Translations under genes and position numbers: made by a program | Assembly: GCA_028281925.1 (NCBI GenBank) | Contig: JANQIX010000073.1 | Coordinates: forward strand, 25,386-89,385 | Origin: Alphaproteobacteria bacterium | GTDB lineage: Bacteria; Pseudomonadota; Alphaproteobacteria; DSM-16000; Inquilinaceae | Direction of reading: 5' to 3' | Length of the DNA: 64,000 nucleotides | Part shown: positions 18,380 to 27,434 of the stretch, one piece after another | How the letters are laid out: each line of letters begins with the position of its first letter | How positions within the stretch are numbered: the stretch's first letter is position 1 | Notes under the pieces: model-generated | Database searches by the model: none | Told to the model about the DNA's origin: nothing | What the model saw: the letters and a program-made list of their open reading frames with translations, nothing else

Positions 18380-19594
18380 TTGCATGAAAGTCGGCCACGT
18401 TCATTGGCGTCGCGGCACCTAGTGTTGTCCCTGATCTGCGTCATCTTGGTCGCCGCGGGCCCGGCCCTGGTACTGGGCCCGCGGGGCTCGTGGATCATGC
18501 TGGTGGTGTTGGCCGTGTTGGGCATCACCTGGCAGCTTTGGCGCGAGCGCCGGCTGCCGCGACCGTACGGGTTGATCGGTCTCGCGGTCCTGCCCCTGCT
18601 GGGCTATTCGGCCGTGACGATCGCCTGGACGCCCGTCCCGGCGGATGCGCTGCAGCGAATTGCCGAACTCTGCGGATTCTTTCTCGCTTTGATGATCCTG
18701 GCCAACGTGTTGCCGCGACTCCAAGACCGGACACGGCGCTGGCTCGGCACCTCCATGACTATTGCTGTGACCTTGGGCCTGGCGGCGCTGGCCATCGAGG
18801 TTTTCCTGGATCAGCCTCTCCGCCGCTTCACCCATGACTTGTCGCCCCAGGACACAATCCCGGACGCCGTTTTGAACCGGCCGTCGGTGCTCTATGCGGC
18901 TTTTGTCTGGCCGGCGGCACTTTGGCACTGGCAGTACGGGCGGCGCTGGATTGCGGCGGCTCTGTTGGGGGCAACGGCGATCATCCTGGCGGACTCGTCA
19001 AGTCAGTCGGCGATGATGGGATTGGCGGTCGGATTGGCCGGCTTCTGTGTTGCCCTGATGTCGCCCCGGTGGGCACGCCGGATGGCGGTGGCGACGGTGT
19101 TGATCGCCATTCTGGGCATCCTTCCCATCGCTCGCACACTCTATTCCGCCGGTGGCACCGACTGGGAAACGCTCGGCGTCACGGCGCGCCACCGGGTGGA
19201 GATCTGGTACTTCACTACCGAGTTCGTAGCCGAGCGACCCGTATTCGGACATGGAATGGCGGCGTCTCGGGCGATCGAGAATGATGGCATACAATCTCAG
19301 TTCCAAGAGCCCGGGCAGCCGGTAATCCCGCTGCATCCCCACAACGTGTTCCTTCAGGTCTGGCTGGAGCTTGGGATCATAGGCGCAGCCGCCGCGCTGG
19401 CGTTCGGCTTGGCCGTCGTCCGGGTCATGCTTCGCCTGCCAGCGCCGACCCAGACATTCGCCATCGGGCAATTCATGGCGACGATGGCAATGCTGTCCGT
19501 GGCCTATGGCGCCTGGCAATCCTGGTGGGTCGCCGGCCTACTGTCGGCAGCCCTGGCCACGACATTGGCCGCCCCGAAGCCGGACGCCGACTGA
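18380..19594 (+). CDS. O-antigen ligase family membrane protein
   Basis: A polytopic membrane protein of up to 404 residues and about ten hydrophobic helices. The large periplasmic loop motif of the Wzy_C family (LHPHNVFLQVWLELGIIG, about residues 316-333) holds the conserved histidines and glutamate of WaaL and Wzy. It should join O-polysaccharide to lipid A-core or polymerise a related glycan on the periplasmic side. The start is uncertain: the TTG at 18380 is used here, but a start some 15-20 residues further in, at the first helix, is possible. It follows the LpxO-like gene by 22 bases. Confidence 0.85.
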   Translation: MHESRPRSLASRHLVLSLICVILVAAGPALVLGPRGSWIMLVVLAVLGITWQLWRERRLPRPYGLIGLAVLPLLGYSAVTIAWTPVPADALQRIAELCGFFLALMILANVLPRLQDRTRRWLGTSMTIAVTLGLAALAIEVFLDQPLRRFTHDLSPQDTIPDAVLNRPSVLYAAFVWPAALWHWQYGRRWIAAALLGATAIILADSSSQSAMMGLAVGLAGFCVALMSPRWARRMAVATVLIAILGILPIARTLYSAGGTDWETLGVTARHRVEIWYFTTEFVAERPVFGHGMAASRAIENDGIQSQFQEPGQPVIPLHPHNVFLQVWLELGIIGAAAALAFGLAVVRVMLRLPAPTQTFAIGQFMATMAMLSVAYGAWQSWWVAGLLSAALATTLAAPKPDAD

Positions 19595-19678
19595 GCGCAG
19601 TGTCCTTAAGCCCTTGTCGTCCGGCCGGCCGGACCGACATCCCTGGGACCGACCGCCGTCAGGAACCGAACTGCAGCC

Positions 19679-20107
19679 ATGGACACGCTCGCCCAGGCAG
19701 ACCGCTACGCCCGCTTCTGGGAGAACCTGTCGGCGAACACGCTCGATGGGCTCGCCGATGTCATGGCGCCCGGCGTGCGCTTCCGGGACCCGTTCAACGA
19801 CGTCCGCGGGATCGCGCGCGTCCGGGAAGTGTTCGCGGAGACGTATCGCCGGCTTCGAGACGTGGAGGTTCGGGTCACCGATGTCGCCGCGGGGCAGGAG
19901 GCCTGCTATCTGCGCTGGTCGTTCGCCTACCGCATCGGCCGCAGCCGTCGGCGCTGGCAACTGGACGGGATGACCGAAGTCCAATTCGACGATGATGGGC
20001 GGGTGACCGCCCATATCGATCACTGGGACGCAGCAACGCAGGTCTATGAGAAGCTGCCCGTCATCGGCGGCGTGCTCAGACTGCTGCGGGCGAAAATCGC
20101 CGCGTGA
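19679..20107 (+). CDS. NTF2-like (SnoaL-type) protein
   Basis: A 142-residue single-domain protein with the NTF2/SnoaL cone fold pattern: an N-terminal helix RYARFWENLSANTLDGLADVM, then APGVRFRDPFNDVRGIARV, and C-terminal strands LDGMTEVQFDDDGRVTAHIDHWDAA. Small proteins of this type accompany Cfa-like methyltransferase, DUF1365 and FAD-oxidoreductase genes in other proteobacteria, matching the cluster that faces it here. It could be a binding or cyclase-like accessory in that lipid pathway. The catalytic role is unknown. Confidence 0.82.
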   Translation: MDTLAQADRYARFWENLSANTLDGLADVMAPGVRFRDPFNDVRGIARVREVFAETYRRLRDVEVRVTDVAAGQEACYLRWSFAYRIGRSRRRWQLDGMTEVQFDDDGRVTAHIDHWDAATQVYEKLPVIGGVLRLLRAKIAA

Positions 20108-20113
20108 CGGCAC

Positions 20114-20131
20114 GCGGCATACACCTGCCGC
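20114..20131. terminator. candidate bidirectional terminator hairpin
   Basis: GCGGCA at 20114-20119 pairs perfectly with TGCCGC at 20126-20131 around a six-base loop. It lies between two convergent genes (NTF2-like and DUF3833). There is no clear T-run on either side, so it is a weak candidate supported mainly by position. Confidence 0.35.
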
Positions 20132-20156
20132 CGTAAGTTACCTATTGAGTGGCTCT

Positions 20157-20687
20157 CTATTGCGCGGCGATGCCGTAGGCGCCAGCGCCGTCCTCTTCGT
20201 TCCAGTCGGATTGGCCGCTTCGAAAGGGCGAGAAGAAGATCGTCGCCTCGCCGATGGTCAGCCCCCACTTCCGCACGGTCGCGCGGTTGATCATCACGCC
20301 GCCGGGCTGCAGCAGCATCCAGTCGTCGAAATGGACCTGGAACGTGCGCCCGCCGACCCGAAGCTCAAAATCGTATTGCCAGTTCAGCGCATTGCCGTAG
20401 CTGCGGCCGGTCGCAAGCCCGACCACACCTTGGGCCTCTCCCTCATAGCGATGCTCGTCCAGCTTGCGAACGTGCCACACGCGCTGCTCTGTCTCGCCAT
20501 CGCTATAGGTGAAGTCCTCCACCAGCGTGAGCGTCCGCCCATCCCAGGTGCCGTGGATGTCGACGGAGAACTGCCGCCGCACACGGCCGAACCGGTCCTG
20601 GAAGATGCCCCAGGCCCGAGTCCGCCCAGCGAAGAATTCTTCGAGGACGAAGCGTGGCTCATTTCCGGCGAAATCTTCGGCTCTCAT
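20157..20687 (-). CDS. DUF3833 family protein
   Basis: A 176-residue protein beginning MRAEDFAGNEPRFVLEEF. The DUF3833 hallmarks follow: GRTRAWGIFQDRFGRVRRQF, then TYSDGETEQRVW and LNWQYDFELRVGGRTFQVHFDDWM. Family members often have a lipoprotein signal; this one does not show one. The function is unknown, but the gene is a frequent member of Cfa/DUF1365/FAD-oxidoreductase clusters. It is the last gene of the minus-strand run that starts with the photolyase, 57 bases after the MFS gene. Confidence 0.85.
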   Translation of the reverse strand: MRAEDFAGNEPRFVLEEFFAGRTRAWGIFQDRFGRVRRQFSVDIHGTWDGRTLTLVEDFTYSDGETEQRVWHVRKLDEHRYEGEAQGVVGLATGRSYGNALNWQYDFELRVGGRTFQVHFDDWMLLQPGGVMINRATVRKWGLTIGEATIFFSPFRSGQSDWNEEDGAGAYGIAAQ

Positions 20688-20744
20688 GTTGTCCTATCCG
20701 GTCAACGATACTCTACGGTCCACTGTCCAGATAACCACCCCAAG

Positions 20745-22112
20745 TCACGCAACCCTCGCCGGAGCCGTTCCATTGTCCACCAACTTGCGCCGGAGAGCGT
20801 CCTGCTGCTGTGCGGTTATCGGATAGTTGACCATCAGTACGATAGCGGCCGCCTTGAAGATCACCGGTGCCAGGCTGTACAGCGCGGTGAGCGCAAATAG
20901 CGCACCCCCGTCGTTGCCACCGTCCTGATCGAAGCCGGCCAGATCCAAGAGCGGGAAGGCGATGCCGACGGCTAGCGCGAGCGCGAGCTTGGTCGCCATG
21001 CCCCAGAGCGCGAAGTAAAGCCCTGTGCGCTGGGCGCCGCTGGCCGACGTATCCAGATCGACCACATCCGCCTGCATGGACGATGGCAGGACGAGATCCG
21101 CCCCCAGGCAGAGACCGGTCAAAACACAGACGGCCACAAACCACAGAACGTCCCCAGGGCCGAGCAGTGGCACCATCACAAAGATCACACAGGCAAACAC
21201 CATGGCCGCCGACCAGACACGGTGCTTGCCGAAGCGGTACGAGAGCCGAACCCAGACCGGCAGCGCCAGAAAGCCGGACAGGAAGTAGATCACCAAGAGG
21301 ACGCCCACCATCTCTGGCGCCTGCAACACATGCGATGCAAACAAGAGGAACAGTGTTGCCGGAAGGCCGTTGGCGATGCCGTTCAACAGATAGGCGACCA
21401 CCAGCCGGCGGAACGGGCCATTGCCCGCTAGCACGGACCAGCTGCGACGGATCGTCAGCGGCTGCCACGCGACGACGCGGGGCTCGGGCGTTGCGCGCAA
21501 CAGCGCCGCCACAGTGATGGGCACGAGGCAGACAAGAACCCAGGCCAAGAGCGCCAGGGCGTCCTTCGCCGCCTCCAACCCCGAATAGCCGAAGGCCGCC
21601 GGCAGGCCGAGCGCCACCAGCGTGCCGACCAGCACCGCCGCCTCCCGATACCCGGCAATACGGCTGCGTTCGTTGTAGTCGAACGAAAGCTCCGCCCCCC
21701 AGGCGCTGAGCGGCAGGATCATCATCGTCCAGCCGAGATAGAGCACCAGGCTCCAAATCAGCAGATAGGCCCCGCCCGCATCGTCACCCGGCCGGAAGAG
21801 GAACCATACGCCCACCATCACCAGCGGCGCCCCGGCGGCGACCCACGGCCGGCGGCGCCCGAACCGGCCGCGCCAGCGGTCGCTCAGACTGCCGATCAGC
21901 GGGTCGGTGACGACGTCCCACAGCCGGGCCGCCAGCAACAGGGCACCGACCAAGCCCAGCCCGAGCCCTAGTCCGGTGGCATAGACCGTCGGCAGGTAGA
22001 TGTAGACGGGCAGCGTCAGAGCCGCCAGCGGCAGCGCCGGCGCGCCATAGGCCAACAGCGCGCCGCGCCCGAGAGGCGCGTTAGCGCCCGCCGTAGTGGC
22101 TGAGACGGACAT
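20745..22112 (-). CDS. MFS transporter of the GPH (glycoside/cation symporter) type
   Basis: A 455-residue membrane protein with about twelve helices. The GPH-family opening is visible: ARLWDVVTDPLIGSLSDRWR, followed by GRRRPWVAAGAPL. This family includes MelB-like sugar symporters, but close relatives in lipid and photostress clusters have no known substrate. The gene follows the Cfa-like gene by 21 bases and is probably cotranscribed. Transport of a lipid precursor or of a signal is speculation. Confidence 0.87.
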   Translation of the reverse strand: MSVSATTAGANAPLGRGALLAYGAPALPLAALTLPVYIYLPTVYATGLGLGLGLVGALLLAARLWDVVTDPLIGSLSDRWRGRFGRRRPWVAAGAPLVMVGVWFLFRPGDDAGGAYLLIWSLVLYLGWTMMILPLSAWGAELSFDYNERSRIAGYREAAVLVGTLVALGLPAAFGYSGLEAAKDALALLAWVLVCLVPITVAALLRATPEPRVVAWQPLTIRRSWSVLAGNGPFRRLVVAYLLNGIANGLPATLFLLFASHVLQAPEMVGVLLVIYFLSGFLALPVWVRLSYRFGKHRVWSAAMVFACVIFVMVPLLGPGDVLWFVAVCVLTGLCLGADLVLPSSMQADVVDLDTSASGAQRTGLYFALWGMATKLALALAVGIAFPLLDLAGFDQDGGNDGGALFALTALYSLAPVIFKAAAIVLMVNYPITAQQQDALRRKLVDNGTAPARVA

Positions 22113-22133
22113 GGGGAAGATGGGCCCTTCCGG

Positions 22134-23366
22134 TCAGTCGCGAGCGATCGCCAGTTGCTGCACGTCGATATGGCCGACACGGAAACCGGCCGCGCAATAG
22201 TGCAGGTACTGCTCCCACATGCGCTTGAAGCGCCGGTCGAACCCCATGGCCTGGATCTCCGGCCACGCAGCCTGAAAGCGCCGGTTCCAGTCGCGCAGCG
22301 TCATGGCGTAGTGCGCGCCATAGCCGGCCATGTCCTTAAGCATCAGGCCAGCCTGTGCCAGCTCCGCTTTCAGCGCCGAAGGCGATGGCAGCATGCCGCC
22401 GGGGAAGATGTAGCGCTGGATGTAGTCGGCACTGCGCCGATAGGCGTCGAAATGGCGGTCTTCGATGGTGATCACTTGCAGCGCCGCCTGGCCACCGCTC
22501 ACCAGCCGATCGCGCACGGAGGCGAAGAACCGCGGCCAGTAGCGCTCACCGACGGCCTCGAACATCTCGATGGAGGCGATGCGATCAAAATCGCCTTCGA
22601 CATCGCGATAGTCCTGCAGGCGTACGCTGACCCGGTCGCCCAGTCCCGCCTCATGGATCCGCCGGCTTGCGAATTCGTGCTGGGACGGGCTGATCGTGAT
22701 CGCCGTCACGTCCGCTCCGACCTCTGCCGCTGCGAATTCGGCAAACCCGCCCCAACCGCAACCGATCTCAAGCACGCGGTGGCCGGGCTTCAGCCCCATG
22801 CGTGTCGCCAGCAGCTCGTACTTCCGGCGCTGGGCCAGCGCCAAATCGGTCTCATCTCCGGCGTAGACCGCTGACGAATAGGTCATGGTCCGGTCCAGCC
22901 AGGCCTCGTAGAAGGCGTTGCCGAGATCATAATGCTCCGCGATGTTGCGCTTCGCGCCGCTGCGATTGTTCGCCCGCAACTGATGGCGCAGCCAGCCCAG
23001 CGCCCGCGTCCACCGCTTGCCGGCCATGGCTTCGCTCAACCGGTCCTGGTTCATGAGGAAGAAGACGAACAGCGCCTCGATATCCGGGCTCGACCAGTCG
23101 CCTTCCAGATAGCCTTCGCAGAACCCGAGATTGCCGCGGATCAGGAACCGACGGGCCAGGCGCTCACGGTGGATCGTCAGGAACGCATCCGGCCCGGGCG
23201 CCCTGCCGCCGAACCGGCGCTGGCTGCCGTCCGGCAGCGTCACCGTCAGCGTGCCGCACTCCAGCATCTCGCCCATCCTGAGGAACATCCGGAAGAAGCG
23301 GGACACCCTCACGGGCCGGTACGGCGATGCCAGGATCGGCCGCGGATAGACTTGCGTATCGGTCAC
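22134..23366 (-). CDS. cyclopropane-fatty-acid synthase family lipid methyltransferase
   Basis: A 410-residue SAM-dependent enzyme acting on unsaturated acyl chains of membrane phospholipids. The N-terminal Cfa domain has FLRMGEMLECGTLTVTLPDG. The SAM loop is VLEIGCGWGGFAEFAA, followed by AITISPSQHEFASRR. The acyl-site residues EMFEAVGERYW and the YIQRYIFPGGMLPS motif are present. Start placed at GTG 23366, eight bases after GGAG. Paralogs that travel with DUF1365 and FAD-oxidoreductase genes are distinct from housekeeping Cfa; some methylate without cyclising as a step to furan fatty acids in Rhodobacter. That role is a possibility here, not shown. Confidence 0.88.
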   Translation of the reverse strand: MTDTQVYPRPILASPYRPVRVSRFFRMFLRMGEMLECGTLTVTLPDGSQRRFGGRAPGPDAFLTIHRERLARRFLIRGNLGFCEGYLEGDWSSPDIEALFVFFLMNQDRLSEAMAGKRWTRALGWLRHQLRANNRSGAKRNIAEHYDLGNAFYEAWLDRTMTYSSAVYAGDETDLALAQRRKYELLATRMGLKPGHRVLEIGCGWGGFAEFAAAEVGADVTAITISPSQHEFASRRIHEAGLGDRVSVRLQDYRDVEGDFDRIASIEMFEAVGERYWPRFFASVRDRLVSGGQAALQVITIEDRHFDAYRRSADYIQRYIFPGGMLPSPSALKAELAQAGLMLKDMAGYGAHYAMTLRDWNRRFQAAWPEIQAMGFDRRFKRMWEQYLHYCAAGFRVGHIDVQQLAIARD

Positions 23367-23428
23367 AACACACGCTCCTCGAACCAAGAAACACCAGTAA
23401 GATCAACAGAGTCTGCCGTCTTGACGCC

Positions 23429-24223
23429 CTATACCGGACGCACCTTGGCGGCGGCCGCAGACCTGGGGTGGTATCGGGCACCCTTGCGCCACAGGCGCAG
23501 CGCCTGCCAGTGAATGGCGGCGATCACCTTCCACGTCATCATCGGGTGCGTGACGAAGGCCCGGGCCAAGGCGCCATCCGTCAGGTCCAGACGGCGCGCC
23601 GTCAGCGTTGCCAGCAACAGATCGCCGTCGGCGTCGGCCTGGCGGATCAGCATCGACAGCCTGTCGTCGGGTTGCGTCAGCCGGAAATGATAGGTCGCCG
23701 TCATGCCGATGAACGGCGAGACGTAGAAGTCTTTCTCGCAGCTCTGAACCACCGGCATCTGCGCCGGCTGTTTGTCGTCAACCGGCAGCACATAGCTGTG
23801 CTGCTCGCCGAAGGTGTTGGACACCTCATAGATGACCGCGGCCAGGTGCCCGTCGGCATGATGGCAGTAGTAGAGGCTCAGCGGATTGAAGACGTAGCCG
23901 AGAACCCGCGGAAAGGTCAGCAGTCGCACCGGCCCGCCGGCGATGTCGATGCCATGACGGCCGAGCAACCCTTCACACCACGGCCTGAGCGGGCTGCCGT
24001 CCCGCGGCCCGTGATCCCGGTCGTGAAAGCTGAACAGATTGAACCGATTGTGCGACAACAGGCGGTGCTGCCGGGCCGTCGTGGCCACCTTGTCGATGTC
24101 CAACCAGAGCGAAACCACGCGGTAGTCGAAGCGGTGCTGGAACGGCCGCAGGCGCTTGTGCATGACCCTCCCGAAATAGAGGGCCGCCGCCTGCGAGCCT
24201 GATTCCTGTTGGAAGATGTCCAT
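23429..24223 (-). CDS. DUF1365 family protein
   Basis: A 264-residue protein typical of DUF1365: YFGRVMHKRLRPFQHRFDYRV at the start, HRLLSHNRFNLFSFHDRDHG, the RVLGYVFNPLSLYYCH core, EVSNTFGEQHSY and KDFYVSPFIGM. The family occurs almost always between a Cfa-like methyltransferase and an FAD-dependent oxidoreductase, as here. It is two bases from the upstream gene. It probably works with them on acyl chains, but its biochemical activity is not established to my knowledge. Confidence 0.88.
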   Translation of the reverse strand: MDIFQQESGSQAAALYFGRVMHKRLRPFQHRFDYRVVSLWLDIDKVATTARQHRLLSHNRFNLFSFHDRDHGPRDGSPLRPWCEGLLGRHGIDIAGGPVRLLTFPRVLGYVFNPLSLYYCHHADGHLAAVIYEVSNTFGEQHSYVLPVDDKQPAQMPVVQSCEKDFYVSPFIGMTATYHFRLTQPDDRLSMLIRQADADGDLLLATLTARRLDLTDGALARAFVTHPMMTWKVIAAIHWQALRLWRKGARYHPRSAAAAKVRPV

Positions 24224-24225
24224 CG

Positions 24226-25560
24226 CTATTCGGCCGCCGCTGCGAATTTCGGGAAGCGGGGACGCGCGTTGGTCCCGGCGGGCGAGACCTCCTGCACCGC
24301 CCAGGGTCGCCGGACGCCCAGTCCCTCTGCCACGGCAAGCCCCGAGGCCAGACCGTCTTCATGGAAACCGTGGCCGCAATAAGCACCGCAGAACCACAGA
24401 CGGTCGCGGCCCTGGATATCGCCGAGAGCGGCTTGAGCCGCCGTCGCACCGGCGTCGAACACGGGATGCTCGTAGGTGAACGCCGCAATGGTCTGGCCCG
24501 GGTCCGGCTCTTGCAGCGGGTTCAGCGAGACGAATAGGGGAACCTCCGTGTCCAGCGACTGCAGCCGGTTCATCCAATAGGTTACGGATACCGACTGTGA
24601 GAGGTCGCCCTGCTTGCCGGCCAGATAGTTCCAGGACGACCACACCCGCCGGCGCCTCGGCATCAGGGCCTCGTCACGATGCAGGATGGCCCTGTTGGTC
24701 TGGTAGCGGAAGGCGGCCAGAACCTGGCGTTCCTCAGGCGTCGGATTGGCCATCATCGCCAACGCCTGGTCGGCATGGCAGGCCAGCACGACCTGATCGA
24801 ACCGGTCCTCTTGTCCGGAGGCGTCGCGGACCATCACGCCATGCGCCAGACGGGTGACGCGCGCGACCGGGACACCCGACCGGATGCGACCCTCAAGCTG
24901 CCCCGTCAGCCGCCGCACATAGTCCCGGCTTCCCCCTTCGACGGTTCTCCATTGCGGGCGATTGCCGACGCTCAAGAGGCCATGGTTGTGGCAGAAGCTC
25001 ACATAGCTCTGCAGCGGGAACCCGAGGATCTCGTCACACCCGCACGACCAGATGGCCGCCGACATCGGCAGCAGATGATCGTGGATGAAGGCGCGGCCGT
25101 AGCGCTCTTGCTCCAGATACTGGCCCAGCGTGACCGCGCTTGCGCTCGGATCCTGTAGCACCGCCGGTGCCTGTCGGTAGAAGCGCAGCAGGTCTGCCAG
25201 CATACGATAGTGGCCGGCGCGAATGAAGTTGTACCGCTGGGCAAACAGGCCACCGATGCCGTCGCCGCTGTATTCCAGCCGCCCATTGTCCACGCTGACG
25301 GCAAATGACATGGAGCTGGGCCGCCACTGCACGCCGATCTGCTGAAACAGCGCCAGCAGATTGGGGTAGGTACGGTCATTGAACACGATGAAGCCGGTAT
25401 CGACGAGCTGGCTGCCGCCGCCGGGCGCGGGCGCATCGACGGTGTTGGAATGCCCGCCCAGCCGCCCCTCGGCTTCGTACAGCACGACCTCGTGCCGGCC
25501 GTTCAGCAGCCAGGCGGCCCCCAGTCCGGCAATGCCGGCCCCGATAACGGCTATCCTCAT
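24226..25560 (-). CDS. FAD-dependent oxidoreductase (amine-oxidase/desaturase-like)
   Basis: A 444-residue flavoprotein. The FAD dinucleotide motif is at the N-terminus (RIAVIGAGIAGLGAAWLL), followed by YEAEGRLGGHSNTV. The C-terminal FAD contact is CGAYCGHGFHEDGLASGL. This subgroup is annotated as NAD/FAD-binding protein next to DUF1365 and Cfa. By position it is the candidate redox step on a methylated or unsaturated acyl chain. The gene follows the photolyase gene by 37 bases. Confidence 0.88.
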   Translation of the reverse strand: MRIAVIGAGIAGLGAAWLLNGRHEVVLYEAEGRLGGHSNTVDAPAPGGGSQLVDTGFIVFNDRTYPNLLALFQQIGVQWRPSSMSFAVSVDNGRLEYSGDGIGGLFAQRYNFIRAGHYRMLADLLRFYRQAPAVLQDPSASAVTLGQYLEQERYGRAFIHDHLLPMSAAIWSCGCDEILGFPLQSYVSFCHNHGLLSVGNRPQWRTVEGGSRDYVRRLTGQLEGRIRSGVPVARVTRLAHGVMVRDASGQEDRFDQVVLACHADQALAMMANPTPEERQVLAAFRYQTNRAILHRDEALMPRRRRVWSSWNYLAGKQGDLSQSVSVTYWMNRLQSLDTEVPLFVSLNPLQEPDPGQTIAAFTYEHPVFDAGATAAQAALGDIQGRDRLWFCGAYCGHGFHEDGLASGLAVAEGLGVRRPWAVQEVSPAGTNARPRFPKFAAAAE

Positions 25561-25597
25561 GAACTCCCCTCACAGTCCTGGGTGCGGACGCGTGCCT

Positions 25598-27055
25598 TCA
25601 CGCAGCGTCCGTCTGTTTGATGCGCTCGAACGCGGCCAGCGCCCGTGCGCGAGCCTCGGAATGGTCGACAATCGGCCCGGGATAGGTTTCCCCCAGCCGG
25701 ACCCCGGCTGCCTCGAGTACCTCGCCCGGCGCCTGCCACGGCCGATGCACGAAGCGATCGGGAAGGCGTGCCACCTCCGGCACCCAATGGCGGACATAGG
25801 CGCCGGCCGGATCGAACTTCTCGCCCTGAAGCACGGGGTTGAAAACGCGGAAATAGGGCGCAGCATCGGCACCGCAACCCGCAACCCATTGCCAGCTCGC
25901 CGAATTGCTGGCGAGGTCCGCATCGACCAGCGTGTCCCAGAACCAAGCCTCACCGGCCTGCCAGGGCAACAGCAGGTCTTTGACCAGGAACGAGGCGACC
26001 ACCATGCGCACACGGTTGTGCATCCAACCGGTGGCCCAGAGCTGTCGCATCCCGGCGTCGACGATGGGATATCCAGTCCGGCCGCGCTGCCAGGCGGCCA
26101 AGTGTCCGGTCTCGTCGTCGGTCCAGGGGAAGTCCTCGAACCGGGCATTCAGCGGTCGGTGCGGCAGGTCCGGGTTGTGGAACAGCAGATGGTAGGAGAA
26201 TTCACGCCAGACGATCTCTTTCAAGAAGGTCTCTGCCTGACCCTCTCGGCCCGCCACGGCGCCGGTCTCCAAACGGTCTGCCACCGCGGACCACACCTGT
26301 CGCGGGCCGATCTCACCCCAATGCAAGTGCGGCGAAAGCCCGGACGTCGCAGGCACACCGGGTTCGTTGCGTCGGTCCCGATACTGTCCGAGTGCCCGAT
26401 CGAGAAACGCAATCAGCCGGTCGCGGGCCGCAGCCTCCCCCGGCGTCCAGGCTGTGCGGAGTCCACCCGACCAGTCCGGTGCGGTCGGCAACAGATGCCA
26501 ATCGTTCAGGCGCTCGCTGTGCGGCCAGACTGCAGGCGCTTCCAGCCGGTCCGGTGCCGCTTCGGGCGCAGAGGGTCCGCCGGCGGCCCGGCAGGCCCGC
26601 CAAAACGGTGTGTAGACACGAAACGGTCCCCCAGCGCCGGACCTGATGGTCCAAGGCTCGAACAACAGGCTGGCGTTGAAGCTCTCCACCTGCAGACCGC
26701 GGGCCTTCAGGTCACCTTTGACCGCCCGGTCGCGTGCGATCGCCCAAGGCTCGTAGCACCGGTTCCAGACCACGCGGGAAACGCCCACCTCTGCAATCAG
26801 ATCGTCCAGCACGGCCGGCGCAGAGCCGTGGCGAAGGATCAACCGGCTACCCAAGGCCTGCAGGTTTCGGTCCAGATCGGCGAGGCTATGGTGCAACCAC
26901 CATTGCGCTGCGCCGCCCATGGCCCATTCGCCCGCGGCCTGTGGATCATGAATATAGACGGGAATGACACGCCCGCTGGCCGCAGCCTTCAGCGCCGGGT
27001 TGTCCGCCAAGCGAAGGTCCTGACGAAACCAGACCAATGTGATGTTGTCATTCAT
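25598..27055 (-). CDS. phr: deoxyribodipyrimidine photolyase
   Basis: A 485-residue light-dependent DNA repair flavoprotein that splits cyclobutane pyrimidine dimers. The N-terminal antenna domain opens with LVWFRQDLRLADNPAL. The FAD-binding C-terminal half shows LHWGEIGPRQVW, EIVWREFSYHLLFHNPDLP and WATGWMHNRVRMVVASFL, all hallmarks of class I CPD photolyases. The length is normal. It is the first gene of the minus-strand run 27055-20157, so photorepair and lipid alteration are probably under one promoter, consistent with a light or singlet-oxygen response. Confidence 0.93.
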   Translation of the reverse strand: MNDNITLVWFRQDLRLADNPALKAAASGRVIPVYIHDPQAAGEWAMGGAAQWWLHHSLADLDRNLQALGSRLILRHGSAPAVLDDLIAEVGVSRVVWNRCYEPWAIARDRAVKGDLKARGLQVESFNASLLFEPWTIRSGAGGPFRVYTPFWRACRAAGGPSAPEAAPDRLEAPAVWPHSERLNDWHLLPTAPDWSGGLRTAWTPGEAAARDRLIAFLDRALGQYRDRRNEPGVPATSGLSPHLHWGEIGPRQVWSAVADRLETGAVAGREGQAETFLKEIVWREFSYHLLFHNPDLPHRPLNARFEDFPWTDDETGHLAAWQRGRTGYPIVDAGMRQLWATGWMHNRVRMVVASFLVKDLLLPWQAGEAWFWDTLVDADLASNSASWQWVAGCGADAAPYFRVFNPVLQGEKFDPAGAYVRHWVPEVARLPDRFVHRPWQAPGEVLEAAGVRLGETYPGPIVDHSEARARALAAFERIKQTDAA

Positions 27056-27434
27056 CGGTGAACGACCTGCCTACCCCACTCGAACGAACTCTATCGCATC
27101 TACGCACAAAGAACCGAAGTAGATCTGAAGTGTTTCCGATCAAAATCCCATTGGATCGACGTGAGCGACGAAAAAGAAAGATAGGGTGTGGCAGCAGGTC
27201 GCATCAAACTCTCAAGATCAGAAGCTTGCCACCAAGGCATATGCCCTGATGTCTGCCGCTATACGTGAACCTAAAGTCATCGGATCACTGGCTGATCAGA
27301 AATTTTTTCTAGAGTCCGGCGATTGATATGTGCACCGACCGTCATACGTCGGTGGCATTCGGTGGCCGGCCGGTTGCAGTGTTGAATGCCGGCTATCGCG
27401 AGCCCCAAAGAGAAGGCAACAGGAGGTCAGGAAA
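27056..27434. other. intergenic region between divergent photolyase and fasciclin genes
   Basis: This stretch must hold the promoters for both divergent genes. It is richer in A/T than its flanks and has no credible ORF. I looked for an ECF-type TGATC...TAAG pair and saw only partial matches (TGATGT at 27248-27253, eighteen bases before CTAAAG), too weak to call. A strong AGGAGG site at 27421-27426 belongs to the fasciclin gene. Confidence 0.6.

Noticed and set aside
27181..27434. ECF (sigma-E/ChrR) promoter before the fasciclin gene
   Set aside because: The best pair (TGATGT, 18 bases, CTAAAG) matches too few consensus positions to call.
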